Positions 27,284 through 36,337 of a stretch of 64,000 bases of DNA are shown piece by piece. Origin of the DNA: Streptomyces galbus (GTDB lineage Bacteria; Actinomycetota; Actinomycetes; Streptomycetales; Streptomycetaceae); NCBI RefSeq assembly GCF_005280195.1, contig NZ_SZPR01000019.1, forward strand, positions 446,219 to 510,218, read 5' to 3'. The first letter of the stretch is position 1. Every line of letters begins with the position of its first letter. The notes beneath the pieces were generated by a model. That model did not search any database. It was not told the origin of the DNA and worked only from the letters and a program-made list of their open reading frames with translations. A program made the position numbers and the translations under genes.

Positions 27284-27559
27284 TCAGCGTCCAGGACGCT
27301 TCCTCTTCGCCTGGCCCTTGATGACCTTGACCGGGGGGAACTGCACGCTGATGTGGCCGTTACGGCGCTTGACGACCTCCACCCGGATCGGATGTTCAGG
27401 AAGGAGGGTGAAGGTGGCCGCTGCGCGGATGTCTCCACCCTCGTTCCACGCAATGGAGCGGTCTTCGGCGTTCTTGACCAACTCGATCACGCCCTTGAAT
27501 GCCAAGTCCATGACCAAGCCCTGCAGATTCTTAGGCATGCCGTCCACGCTGATGGGCAT
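27284..27559 (-). CDS. Small hypothetical protein of the integrase island
   Basis: A 91-residue protein of no recognised family. Sequence: amphipathic N-terminal half (NLQGLVMDLAFKGVIELVKN), then an alternating beta-like middle (RAAATFTLLPEHPIRVEVV, GHISVQFPP) and a strongly basic tail (KVIKGQAKRKRPGR). The ATG at 27559 has GGGGAGAG upstream. Lower GC-bias codon use ties it to the island. Nothing in it points to a function. Confidence 0.6.
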   Translation of the reverse strand: MPISVDGMPKNLQGLVMDLAFKGVIELVKNAEDRSIAWNEGGDIRAAATFTLLPEHPIRVEVVKRRNGHISVQFPPVKVIKGQAKRKRPGR

Positions 27560-27869
27560 CGTCTCTCCCCCCCCGGAAGATCGGAACCTTGGCGACCGTG
27601 ACGTACGTGTCCTGCTCGGCCACTCGACACCGCTTCCTGGTATCCGTCGCCTCGCACTGTAGGACAACACGGAGCGGACGCGCTGCCCGTTCGGGTATCC
27701 GACCCGGATGATCCCGATGACCAGGGAGCGTGTGATGACTTCGAGCGTGCCCAGCTTCGGAGCACGGACGCCGTGGTCTTGGGCGTGACGATTCGCCGAG
27801 CCCGGATGGTCTTCGAGTCGATGCGCCGGGGGCCCGTGCCTCCCGCTCCGTGCCGTACCCGGGGCCGGG

Positions 27870-28427
27870 TCAGTCCTCGAAGCCCTCCGCCGCGCGCTTC
27901 TCGCGCAGTTCCCTGATCGCGCGGCGGCGGGCCAGGCGGTGGGTGCGGCGGATCTGGGCCTCCTGGTAGCGGCGCTCGTCGCGCTCGGTCTCCGGCTGGA
28001 CCGGCGGCACCCGGCGCGGGCGGCCGTCGGCGTCCACGGCCGCGAAGACCAGGTAGGCGGAGCCGACCTGGGTGGCCGGCGCGGACTCGTTCCAGCGCTC
28101 GGCGAGCACCCGCACCCCGACCTCCATCGAGGTCCGGCCGGTCCAGTTGACCTGGGCCTTCACATGGACGAGGTCACCGACGCGGACCGGCTCCAGGAAC
28201 ACCATCTCGTCCATCGACGCGGTCACCGCGGGCCCGCCGCTGTGCCGCCCGGCGACGGCTCCCGCGGCGTCGTCGACCAGTTTCATGATCACCCCACCGT
28301 GCACCGTGCCCAGCAGGTTGGTGTCGTTGTGGGTCATGATGTGGCTGAGGGTCGTGCGGGACGCGGACGTCGGCTTGCCCGGGATCTCCGGGGCGTCCGA
28401 CTCCGCCGTGGTGGCCTGGTCCGTCAT
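27870..28427 (-). CDS. Acyl-CoA thioesterase, hotdog fold (YciA/BACH-like)
   Basis: A 185-residue single hotdog-domain protein: LSHIMTHNDTNLLGTVHGGVIMKLVDDAAGAVAGRH contains the conserved Asn-Gly-Gly-Asp type active-site region, followed by MDEMVFLEPVRVGDLVHVKAQVNWTGRTSMEVGV. It hydrolyses acyl-CoAs. The ATG at 28427 has AAGGTGGGGG upstream. A charged helical tail (~140-185) extends beyond the domain. It is divergent from the first LCP gene and likely neighboured the acyl-CoA dehydrogenase before the island entered. Confidence 0.9.
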   Translation of the reverse strand: MTDQATTAESDAPEIPGKPTSASRTTLSHIMTHNDTNLLGTVHGGVIMKLVDDAAGAVAGRHSGGPAVTASMDEMVFLEPVRVGDLVHVKAQVNWTGRTSMEVGVRVLAERWNESAPATQVGSAYLVFAAVDADGRPRRVPPVQPETERDERRYQEAQIRRTHRLARRRAIRELREKRAAEGFED

Positions 28428-28546
28428 GGCCCCCACCTTATGCGGCCGCCGACATTCCGGGACTTTGTGTCAGCTTGGCCACAGCGCCGCGATGATTTTC
28501 CGACGACTCTTGTAAGGCACCTGGCTCGGCCCGGCACACTGTGGCC

Positions 28547-29830
28547 ATGAATGATTGGCCCCAGGGATGGTCCGACGACAACCGCGGCTCCCGGTACGGA
28601 CGTGGCAGTGCGAGCGATCAGCCCGAGGGCGCGCGCGTGATGCGACAGGTCCGCCGCGGTCCGGCCGCCCCGCCGCACGGCCCCGGCGTCCCGCCGCAGC
28701 CGTCGTACGTCGACGGCCGGGGGTACGGCGACCCCGCCGGCGCCCCGGGCGCCGACCCCGGGTACGACAGCGGCTACAACACGGGCCAGGTCTACGGCAG
28801 CCCCGGCGGCCGCGGCCCGGCCGGCACCGGCACGGGTGCCGGGCGCCCCGCGCCGAACTGGGGCCGGCGCATCAAGTGGACGGCGGTCACGGTGGTCGCC
28901 GTGCTGCTCGTCACGACCGTCGCCACCTACTTCTGGGCCGACTCCAAGCTGCGCCGCGAGGTCGACCTGTCGAAGGTCATCGACCGGCCCTCCGCCGGCG
29001 AGGGCACCAACTACCTCATCGTCGGCTCCGACAGCCGCGAGGGCATGTCCGCCGCCGAGAAGAAGCAGCTGCACACCGGCTCCGCCGAGGGCAAGCGCAC
29101 CGACTCGATGATGATCCTGCACGTCGGCGACAACGGCGACACCCTGATCTCGCTGCCGCGTGACTCGGACGTCGAGCTCCCGACCTTCGTCGGCTCGGAG
29201 TCGGGCAAGACCTACAAGGGCACCGGCCGGCACATCAAGCTGAACGCCGCGTACGCCACGGACGGCCCCGAACTGCTGGTCCGGACGATCGAGTTCAACA
29301 CCGGGCTGCGCATCGACCACTACGTCGAGATCGGCTTCGCCGGGTTCGCCGACATCGTGGACGCGGTGGGCGGTGTCGACATCACCATCGACAAGGGCTT
29401 CAAGGACAAGTACTCGGGCGCCGACTTCAAGGCCGGCAAGCAGACCCTGAACGGCGAGCAGGCCCTCGCCTTCGTCCGCACCCGGCACGCGTTCGCCGCC
29501 TCCGACCTGGAGCGCACCAAGAACCAGCAGAAGTTCCTCGCGGCGCTCGCCCACCAGGTGGCCACCCCGTCCACGGTGCTGAACCCCTTCAAGTTCTACC
29601 CGGTGATGGGCGCGGGCCTGGACTCCCTGATCGTCGACAAGGACATGGGCCTGTGGGACCTGGGCTCGATGTTCTTCGCGATGAAGGGCGTCAACGGCGG
29701 CGACGGCACCTCGATGAACATGCCGATCTCCGGCTCCACCGGCGGCAACCTCGTCTGGGACAAGGCCAAGGTCAAGACCCTGGTCGACCAGCTCAAGAAC
29801 GACGAGAAGGTCACCGTCAGCGGCAACTGA
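28547..29830 (+). CDS. LytR-CpsA-Psr (LCP) family glycopolymer ligase 1
   Basis: A 427-residue membrane protein: a cytoplasmic Gly/Pro/Tyr-rich N-terminus (~1-105), one transmembrane helix (WTAVTVVAVLLVTTVATYFW), then an extracytoplasmic LCP domain (NYLIVGSDSREG, KRTDSMMILHV, ISLPRDS, KLNAAYATDGPELLVRTIE, DHYVEIGFAGFADIVDAVGG, ALAFVRTRHAF). The conserved acidic and arginine residues that hold the pyrophosphate lipid are present. LCP enzymes move anionic glycopolymers from polyprenyl carriers to peptidoglycan. It lacks the C-terminal LytR_C domain. The start is ATG 28547 or GTG 28541, neither with a good Shine-Dalgarno. Confidence 0.93.
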   Translation: MNDWPQGWSDDNRGSRYGRGSASDQPEGARVMRQVRRGPAAPPHGPGVPPQPSYVDGRGYGDPAGAPGADPGYDSGYNTGQVYGSPGGRGPAGTGTGAGRPAPNWGRRIKWTAVTVVAVLLVTTVATYFWADSKLRREVDLSKVIDRPSAGEGTNYLIVGSDSREGMSAAEKKQLHTGSAEGKRTDSMMILHVGDNGDTLISLPRDSDVELPTFVGSESGKTYKGTGRHIKLNAAYATDGPELLVRTIEFNTGLRIDHYVEIGFAGFADIVDAVGGVDITIDKGFKDKYSGADFKAGKQTLNGEQALAFVRTRHAFAASDLERTKNQQKFLAALAHQVATPSTVLNPFKFYPVMGAGLDSLIVDKDMGLWDLGSMFFAMKGVNGGDGTSMNMPISGSTGGNLVWDKAKVKTLVDQLKNDEKVTVSGN

Positions 29831-29860
29831 CCCGCGGCGCGTCCGGGGCGGGGCCGGCGC

Positions 29861-31339
29861 TCACGAGCAGCCGGCCTCGTCGCCGCGTACGACCGCGGAG
29901 TCCGTCTCGCCCGGCTTCACGACCCGCAGGGCGCGCACCGTGCGGAAGTCCGCCCCGGCGATCACCTTCAGCGTCGGCCCGAGCCCCTTCACCGGGCGCA
30001 GCTCGCTGCCCGGCAGGGCCGCCGCCAGCGACGTGGCGGAGCGGTCCCAGCGGGGGTCGTAGGCCACGACGGTGCGGCGCACCGCCGGGTCGGCGGCGGT
30101 GACCGGACGGCCCGTCGTGCGGAAGCCCGCGGCCGCCAGCGCCGCGTCCACGCGGCGGCCGAGGCCCGCGGTGCGGGTGCCGTTCTCCACCTGGACCCGG
30201 ATCTGCTGCGGCGGCACCTCCACCGGCGTCGTCGTGGGCCGCGCCTTCGGCGCCACCGCCAGCGGCCGGTCCTCGCGCAGCGCCTGGAACAGCCGCCGCG
30301 ACGCCACCGGGTCCCACTTCAGCGTCGAGCCGATGCCCTTGACCACGTAGCCCAGCTGACCGATCGGGACCGTGGTGAACTCCGAGGAGGAGGGGGAGAA
30401 GGTGCGCATCGCGCGGCCCAGGTCGAGCAGTTCGTCGGTGCCGAAGCCCCGGTCGGCGCGCACCGAGCCCAGCACCGCGCGGGCCACGTCCCGGAACTTC
30501 AGCGGGTTGAGCAGGATGCCGGAGGACGTCGCCCGGTCCACCAGGGCCGCCAGGAAGCGCTGTTGGCGCTTCATGCGGCCCAGGTCCGAGGAGGCGTCCG
30601 CGTGCCGCGAGCGCACGTACTGCAGGGCCTCGCCGCCCCGCATGGTGTGCCGGCCGGGTGCCAGGTCCAGGCCCGTGTAGGCGTCCTTCAGGGGCTCGCT
30701 CGTGCAGATCTGCACCCCGCCGAGGACGTCCACCGTCCGCATGAAGCTGGTGAAGTCGACCTCCAGGTAGTGGTCGATCTTCACGTGGGTCATGTTCTCG
30801 ACCGTGCGGACCGTGAGCTGCGGGCCGCCCTCGGCGTACGCGGCGTTCAGCTTGAGCGGGTGCCCGGCGTGCCGCTCGCCGGTGGTGGCGTCGACGTGCT
30901 CGGGCGTCTCGGCGTAGGAGTCGCGCGGCAGGCTGACCACGCTCGCCCGCTCCCGGTCCTCGGAGATGTGCACGATCATGATCGTGTCGGTGCAGTGGCA
31001 GGGCTCCCCGCCGAGGCGGTACCTGCGCCGCTCCTCCTCGGTGATCCGGTCGCGCCCGTCGGTGCCGACCAGCAGCACGTTCATGCCGTGGCCCCCGCGC
31101 GGGCGGTTCTTCATGTCCTTGAAGGCGTCGACGCGGGCGATGCCGGAGTCGAGGCTGGTGACCAGCGAGTGCCCGATGCCGGCCGAGGCCAGCACCACCA
31201 CGGAGAGCGTCATCGCGGCCCGCAGGGCCCAGCGCGGACGGCGGCGCCGTACGGCCGCGGGCGGGGCCGGGCGGGCTCCGGGGCGGGCGGGGGGACGCGG
31301 GGGCCGGCGGGCGGGGGGCCGGGGCGGCGTGACGGGCAT
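29861..31339 (-). CDS. LCP family glycopolymer ligase 2 with LytR_C domain
   Basis: A 492-residue protein: Pro/Arg-rich cytoplasmic N-terminus, TM helix (~38-58, LRAAMTLSVVVLASAGIGHSL), LCP domain (VLLVGTDGRDR, HCTDTIMIVHI, SLPRDSY, KLNAAYAEGGPQLTVRTVE, DHYLEVDFTSFMRTVDVLGG, LQYVRSRHADASSDLGRMKRQQRF), and a C-terminal LytR_C domain (IRVQVENGTRTAGLGRRVDAALAAAGF). CHC between the LCP motifs is unusual. It is convergent with LCP 1, separated by only 30 nt, and divergent from the glycosyltransferase at 31475. The ATG at 31339 has GGAGG 12 nt upstream, somewhat far. Confidence 0.93.
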   Translation of the reverse strand: MPVTPPRPPARRPPRPPARPGARPAPPAAVRRRRPRWALRAAMTLSVVVLASAGIGHSLVTSLDSGIARVDAFKDMKNRPRGGHGMNVLLVGTDGRDRITEEERRRYRLGGEPCHCTDTIMIVHISEDRERASVVSLPRDSYAETPEHVDATTGERHAGHPLKLNAAYAEGGPQLTVRTVENMTHVKIDHYLEVDFTSFMRTVDVLGGVQICTSEPLKDAYTGLDLAPGRHTMRGGEALQYVRSRHADASSDLGRMKRQQRFLAALVDRATSSGILLNPLKFRDVARAVLGSVRADRGFGTDELLDLGRAMRTFSPSSSEFTTVPIGQLGYVVKGIGSTLKWDPVASRRLFQALREDRPLAVAPKARPTTTPVEVPPQQIRVQVENGTRTAGLGRRVDAALAAAGFRTTGRPVTAADPAVRRTVVAYDPRWDRSATSLAAALPGSELRPVKGLGPTLKVIAGADFRTVRALRVVKPGETDSAVVRGDEAGCS

Positions 31340-31474
31340 GTGGGGGGACACCTCCGGGCGGCGGCCGTACGTGGGCGAGCCGTGAGCACGGTAGGCCGAT
31401 ACGATCGGTGGACCGGCGCAGCAACCCCGGCGGGGCGCGGGCGTGTCCCCCGTTCGCGGTAACGTGAGCCCCCT

Positions 31475-32521
31475 ATGAACGCCAAGTCCGACGTGCAGCT
31501 CCCCGCCGTGTCCGTGATCATGCCCGTCCTCAACGAGGAGCGGCATCTGCGCGGAGCCGTCCAAGCGATCCTCGCGCAGGAGTACGCCGGCGAGATGGAG
31601 GTCGTGATCGCCCTCGGTCCGTCCACGGACCGCACGGACGAGATCGCGGCCGCGCTCGTGGCCGAAGACCCGCGCGTGCACACCGTGCCCAACCCGACGG
31701 GCCGTACGCCCGCGGCGCTGAACGCCGCGATCAAGGCCTCCCGCCATCCGGTCGTGGTCCGTGTCGACGGCCACGGCATGCTCTCCCCGAACTACATCGC
31801 CACCGCCGTGCGGCTCCTGGAGGAGACCGGCGCGCAGAACGTCGGCGGCATCATGCACGCCGAGGGCGAGAACGACTGGGAGCACGCCGTCGCCGCCGCG
31901 ATGACGTCCCGGATCGGCGTGGGCAACGCCGCCTTCCACACCGGCGGTCAGGCGGGCCCCGCCGAGACCGTGTACCTGGGGGTCTTCCGCCGCGAGGCGC
32001 TGGAGCAACAGGGCGGGTACAACGAGGAGTTCATCCGTGCCCAGGACTGGGAGCTGAACTTCCGCATCCGGGAGGCGGGCGGCCTCATCTGGTTCTCGCC
32101 CGAGCTGAAGGTGTCCTACCGGCCCCGCCCCTCGGTGCGCGCCCTGGCCAAGCAGTACAAGGACTACGGCCGTTGGCGGCACGTCGTGGCCCGCTACCAC
32201 GCCGGGTCGATCAACCTGCGCTACCTCGCCCCGCCGACCGCGGTGTGCGTGATCGCGGCGGGGATCGTGGCCGGTGCCGTGCTGACCCCGTGGGGCTTCG
32301 TCGTCCCCGGCGGCTACCTCGCGGCGATAGCGGCCGGGTCGCTCCCGGCGGGCAAGGGGCTGCCGTTGAAGGCGCGGCTGCAGATCCCCGTGGCCCTGGC
32401 GACCATGCACATGTCGTGGGGGTGGGGCTTCCTGACCAGCCCGAAGTCGCTGGCCAGGAGGGTCATCGCCTCACGGCGCCCCGCGGTGCTCGCCGAGCCC
32501 CGCAGCGAGGGCGCCCACTGA
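31475..32521 (+). CDS. Family 2 glycosyltransferase with C-terminal membrane segments (ExoA-like)
   Basis: A 348-residue GT-A enzyme: VSVIMPVLNEERHLRGAVQAIL, RVDGHGMLSPNYIATAV (DxD-like), and FIRAQDWELNFRIREAGG (catalytic ED region) with YGRWRHVV as the QxxRW-like motif. Hydrophobic segments near 245-300 likely anchor it in the membrane. It probably adds a sugar to a lipid-linked surface glycan. It is flanked by LCP genes, so its product may be transferred by them. TAACGT (31460-31465) is 9 nt before the ATG with no Shine-Dalgarno, so translation may be leaderless. Confidence 0.9.
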   Translation: MNAKSDVQLPAVSVIMPVLNEERHLRGAVQAILAQEYAGEMEVVIALGPSTDRTDEIAAALVAEDPRVHTVPNPTGRTPAALNAAIKASRHPVVVRVDGHGMLSPNYIATAVRLLEETGAQNVGGIMHAEGENDWEHAVAAAMTSRIGVGNAAFHTGGQAGPAETVYLGVFRREALEQQGGYNEEFIRAQDWELNFRIREAGGLIWFSPELKVSYRPRPSVRALAKQYKDYGRWRHVVARYHAGSINLRYLAPPTAVCVIAAGIVAGAVLTPWGFVVPGGYLAAIAAGSLPAGKGLPLKARLQIPVALATMHMSWGWGFLTSPKSLARRVIASRRPAVLAEPRSEGAH

Positions 32522-32557
32522 CGTCCGGGTGTCCCAGGCCCCGGCGCCGGGCCCGGC

Positions 32558-34207
32558 CTACCAGACGTAGGCCGGGTCCACGTGCATGCACTGGCTGGTG
32601 TCGGCGGCGTTGATCGCCTGCGCCGAGTCGGGTGTCCTGTCCTTCTTGGCGGGTGCCTGGTACGCGGTGCCGGAGCGCCAGTCGGCGCCCACGACGAGCG
32701 TGATGCCGGAGACGTCGGTGGACTTCTTCACCGCGCCGGCCGGGAGGCCCAGGGCGCGGGCCACGGCCTGCGCGTCGGCCTGGAGGTCGGCGCTCGGGTA
32801 GCGCACGACCGTCGTCGGCTCGGCCGTGGCCGCGGTGTGGTCCGCGACCGCCCGGGTGAAGCCCTTGCCGGTCAGCAGGTCCGCGATCGTGCCGGCGCGT
32901 CCGCGGACCGCCGCCTCGGTGTCGGTGGCCGTGCCGTTGAGGACCTGCACCGCGATGGCGGCGGGCGCGTCGGCCGTGGCCGTCGGGGTGGCCGAGGCGC
33001 TCGCGGCGGGCTCGGCCTTGTCCTTGCCGTCGAGCGCGACGTCGTCGCGGATCATCCGGAACAGGGTCTCGGCGTCCTCGGTGGGTTCGACGCGGCTGCC
33101 GACGTACCGGTTGGGCATCGTCGTCATGGTGATCCGCTCGGTGGGCACCCGCTGGAGCTCGCCGGCCAGGTCGTACATCTTCTTGATGCTGTCCAGGCCG
33201 TTGTCGACGGTGATCGCCTTCGTCGCGGCCTCGGCGAGCTTGCGCAGCTTGTTGGGGCTGGTCAGCTTGGCGCTGGCGCGCAGCTCGCGGACCATCGAGT
33301 TCATGTACATGTGCTGGGCCTTGGCGCGGGCCAGGTCGGTGTCGTCCTCGAAGCCGTAGCGGGTGCGCAGCCACTGCAGGGCCTGCTCGCCCTGGACGGA
33401 GGTGGTGCCCTTGCGCAGTTTCAGGCCGGAGCCCTTGCCGGCGGAGGTGTGCGAGTAGACGTTGGCGTCGACACACACCGGGACGCCGCCGATGGCGTCC
33501 GCCATCGACACCACGCCCGAGAAGTCGATCATCATGAAGTGGTCGATGTGGATGCCGGTGAGCTTCTCCCAGGTCGCCACCGTGCAGCCGGGGCCGCCGC
33601 GGCCCAGCGACTCGTTGGCCATCATCCGGCCCTGGGTCGCCGGGTAGACCTTGCCGTCGTCCGGGTCGGTGCACTTGGGCAGGGACAGCAGGGTGTCGCG
33701 CGGGATGCTCACCACGGACATGTTGGAGCGGTCGGCGGAGACGTGCAGCAGCATCTGGACGTCCGCGAGCGGGGGGCCGCCGAAGGTGTCGCGGGCGCCG
33801 CCGAGCTTCTGGTTCTCCGCGGTGTCGCGGGCGTCGGAGCCGATCAGCAGGATGTTCAGGGGGGTCTGGCCCGCCGCGTTGGCCTTGGTCTGCGCGGCCC
33901 GGTCCTTGGCGTCGCCGAGGTTGAGGTCGTCGCTCCTGATGTTGGCGTTGAGGTGCTGGTAGTAGAGATAGCCGGCCCCCGCCGTGCCGAGTATCACCAC
34001 CGCCAGTACCGTCGCCGACCAGCGCAGCACGCGCCGTCTGCGCCGGGGGCGGCCTCGGCCGCTCTTGCCCCCCTTGCCGTCCGTGCCGCTCGCGCCGCCG
34101 TCCGGACCGCCGGGTTCCGTGTCGTCCGCGGGTTCCTGCTCCTGCGGTGTGAGGGACATCGTGTCCTCGACCGCGGGAACCTCCCCCCGCACACTGCTCT
34201 GCGCCAT
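32558..34207 (-). CDS. LCP family glycopolymer ligase 3 with LytR_C domain
   Basis: A 549-residue protein with an acidic cytoplasmic N-terminus, Arg/Lys-rich stop-transfer and TM (VLRWSATVLAVVILGTAGAGYLYY), the LCP domain (NILLIGSDARDT, DVQMLLHVSADRSNMSVVSIPRDTL, HIDHFMMIDFSGVVSMADAIGG, EQALQWLRTRYG), then LytR_C (IAVQVLNGTATDTEAAVRGRAG) and a short tail. The ATG at 34207 follows GGGGAGGGCAGGGG; a second ATG (~34159) with GAGGAC is also possible. It shares its orientation with LCP 4 and 5 but has its own upstream region. Confidence 0.93.
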   Translation of the reverse strand: MAQSSVRGEVPAVEDTMSLTPQEQEPADDTEPGGPDGGASGTDGKGGKSGRGRPRRRRRVLRWSATVLAVVILGTAGAGYLYYQHLNANIRSDDLNLGDAKDRAAQTKANAAGQTPLNILLIGSDARDTAENQKLGGARDTFGGPPLADVQMLLHVSADRSNMSVVSIPRDTLLSLPKCTDPDDGKVYPATQGRMMANESLGRGGPGCTVATWEKLTGIHIDHFMMIDFSGVVSMADAIGGVPVCVDANVYSHTSAGKGSGLKLRKGTTSVQGEQALQWLRTRYGFEDDTDLARAKAQHMYMNSMVRELRASAKLTSPNKLRKLAEAATKAITVDNGLDSIKKMYDLAGELQRVPTERITMTTMPNRYVGSRVEPTEDAETLFRMIRDDVALDGKDKAEPAASASATPTATADAPAAIAVQVLNGTATDTEAAVRGRAGTIADLLTGKGFTRAVADHTAATAEPTTVVRYPSADLQADAQAVARALGLPAGAVKKSTDVSGITLVVGADWRSGTAYQAPAKKDRTPDSAQAINAADTSQCMHVDPAYVW

Positions 34208-34338
34208 CCCCTGCCCTCCCCGCCGTGCACCCAGACACGGGTCTCCCACCCGCGTCGCGTTAGACGCGCGGGGCCGCTTTCTCGTTGTACGAAGTCCGCC
34301 CCGCGTCTACCTAGACGCGTGGCAAACCGTTTCGGTCA

Positions 34339-36096
34339 CTACTTGGCGCACTCGACCTTGTCCGCCGTGGACTTCTGCACCGTGTCCGGCACCGCGGTCG
34401 GCGCCGTCAGCGAGACGCCCGCGCCCTTGAAGTCCTTGCCCAGGGTGAGGGTCATGGTCGGCAGCCCCTGGGCGTTGGTGACGCTCGTGCCCGGCTTGAG
34501 CGCCGTACCGGGCAGGCCCATGACGGCGGCCAGCTTGCGTGCCTGGGCCGCCTGCTCGGGGGCGTACTCGAGGGTCGTGGTGCTCAGGGCCGCGGGGGCG
34601 TTGCCCGCGTTCTCGGACTTGGTCACGCCCTTGTCGTTCTGCAGCCAGCTCAGAGTGGACTGCGCGCTGCCGGGCGCCGCGCCGCCGTTGAGGATGCGCA
34701 CCCGCACCTCGGACGCCGCGGACTGGCTGCCCTTGAGCCGGGCGGCGGCCGCGGCGGCGGCCGCGTTCTTGGACGCCTGCGCCTTCTTCTTCACCGCGGT
34801 GAAGGAGACGTCGTCCTTGATCATCTGGAAGACGGTGGGTGCCGTGCCCGTGTTGAGCACGACGGTGGCCTTCACCTTCTCCGCCGGGTTGTCGACGACC
34901 GGGACGGTGGTGAAGGTCAGGTTCTTGGTGTTGAGCTTGCCCAGCTCCATCCCCAGGTCCTTCAGCTTGTCGATGCTGTCGAGCTGGGAGTCGACCGTGA
35001 GCGCCTTGGTGCCCGCCTCCGCCAGCTTGATCATCTTGGTGGGGCTGGTCAGGGTGTCGTTCGACTTCAGCTTGCGCATCAGCGCGCTGAGGAACTGCTG
35101 CTGGATCTGGATGCGGCTCAGGTCGCCGCCGAAGCCCACGGAGTGCCGGGTGCGCACGAACGCCAGCGCCTGCTCGCCCTCGATGAGGTGCGTGCCCTTG
35201 GACAGCTTCAGGTGCGAGTCGGCGTCGTCGATGTCCTTGCCCAGGCACACCTCGACCCCGCCGACCGCCGTGGTCAGCGTCTTGACCGCGTTGAAGTCGG
35301 CCACCATGAAGTTGTCCGGGGTGATCCCGGTCAGCTCGGTCACCGTGCGCATCGTGCAGCTCGGTGTGCGGCCGTCCTGGCCGAGGCTCGTGTTGAAGCG
35401 GACGTTCTCCGTGCCCCTGATGACCTTGGTGGAGCCGTCCTCCTGCTCGGTCGGGCAGTCCGGGACGTCCACGATCAGGTCGCGCGGGATGCTCAGCGCG
35501 GTCGCGTTCGTGCGGTCCTTGGAGACGTGCAGCAGGATCGTGGTGTCCGCGTGGCCGACGCTGCCGGAGTCGCCGTAGCCCTCGTTGCCCGCGCCCGTGC
35601 GCTTGTCGGTGCCGATCAGCAGGATGTTGATGGCCTTGTCCTTGTTGAAGCCACCCGTGCTCGCGCCGTCGTCGGAGACCGACTTGATGTTGCCGTTGAG
35701 GTGCTCCAGGTACAGGTAGGCGGCACCCGCGGTGCCCACCAGCACGAACGCCATGACCCCGCCGGTCCACAGCAGGACCTTCTTGGTCTTCGACTTCTTC
35801 TTCACCGGCCGGCGGCCGCGCCGGCCCGGCGGCGGCTCCTGCGCGGGCGCGCCCCGGCGCCTGCGCTGCGGCGGCACCTCGGGCTCGGCCGCGTCCCGGT
35901 CGGGGGCCGTCGTGCGGCCGCGGGTCCCCCGGCCCGACGAGCCGGTCCGGCCGGGGGCCGCCGTACGCGGTCCGGGGACCGCCGGTTGCGCTGCGGAAGG
36001 AGCCAGTCGCAGTTCGTATTCGCCGGTGTCCGGATTGAGCACCCACTGGTCTGCGGGGTCGATGTTCTCCGCCCGCCCACGGCCTTGCGCGTCCAC
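34339..36096 (-). CDS. LCP family glycopolymer ligase 4 with LytR_C domain
   Basis: A 585-residue protein, the longest LCP here. The N-terminus reads DAQGRGRAENIDPADQWVLNPDTGEYELRL, a conserved-looking cytoplasmic motif, then a basic linker, a TM (VLLWTGGVMAFVLVGTAGAAYLYL), the LCP domain (INILLIGTDKRTGAGNEG, HADTTILLHVSKDRTNATALSIPRDLI, NFMVADFNAVKTLTTAVGG, ALAFVRTRHSVGFGGDLSRIQIQQQF) and LytR_C (VRVRILNGGAAPGSAQ). The GTG at 36096 fits the domain start; GGAGG is 12 nt upstream. Extracytoplasmic transferase by family. Confidence 0.93.
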   Translation of the reverse strand: MDAQGRGRAENIDPADQWVLNPDTGEYELRLAPSAAQPAVPGPRTAAPGRTGSSGRGTRGRTTAPDRDAAEPEVPPQRRRRGAPAQEPPPGRRGRRPVKKKSKTKKVLLWTGGVMAFVLVGTAGAAYLYLEHLNGNIKSVSDDGASTGGFNKDKAINILLIGTDKRTGAGNEGYGDSGSVGHADTTILLHVSKDRTNATALSIPRDLIVDVPDCPTEQEDGSTKVIRGTENVRFNTSLGQDGRTPSCTMRTVTELTGITPDNFMVADFNAVKTLTTAVGGVEVCLGKDIDDADSHLKLSKGTHLIEGEQALAFVRTRHSVGFGGDLSRIQIQQQFLSALMRKLKSNDTLTSPTKMIKLAEAGTKALTVDSQLDSIDKLKDLGMELGKLNTKNLTFTTVPVVDNPAEKVKATVVLNTGTAPTVFQMIKDDVSFTAVKKKAQASKNAAAAAAAARLKGSQSAASEVRVRILNGGAAPGSAQSTLSWLQNDKGVTKSENAGNAPAALSTTTLEYAPEQAAQARKLAAVMGLPGTALKPGTSVTNAQGLPTMTLTLGKDFKGAGVSLTAPTAVPDTVQKSTADKVECAK

Positions 36097-36337
36097 GGTT
36101 GTCCGAATCCTCCGTAGGGGCCACGCGGCGCCTTCCCCCCAAAAAGGCGCTCGGGTCTTGTCACACAGTGCACGACCCCAGGACGGACCTCTGGCCGGGT
36201 GCACCGGATCGCTCACACTATCCGGCCGGTACGCCGTCGAGCGACGACGGTGACCGATTCCACGTCCCTACAACCGGGCAATCCGCCGCATTTCCCTGAA
36301 CCCCGGTTCTTCCGTTGCGCTGCGCTTGGGCGGCCCT

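Noticed and set aside
25466..27869. Integrase region as a prophage or conjugative element
   Set aside because: Only an integrase, one HTH protein and one small ORF are present; no replication, relaxase, capsid or lysis genes.
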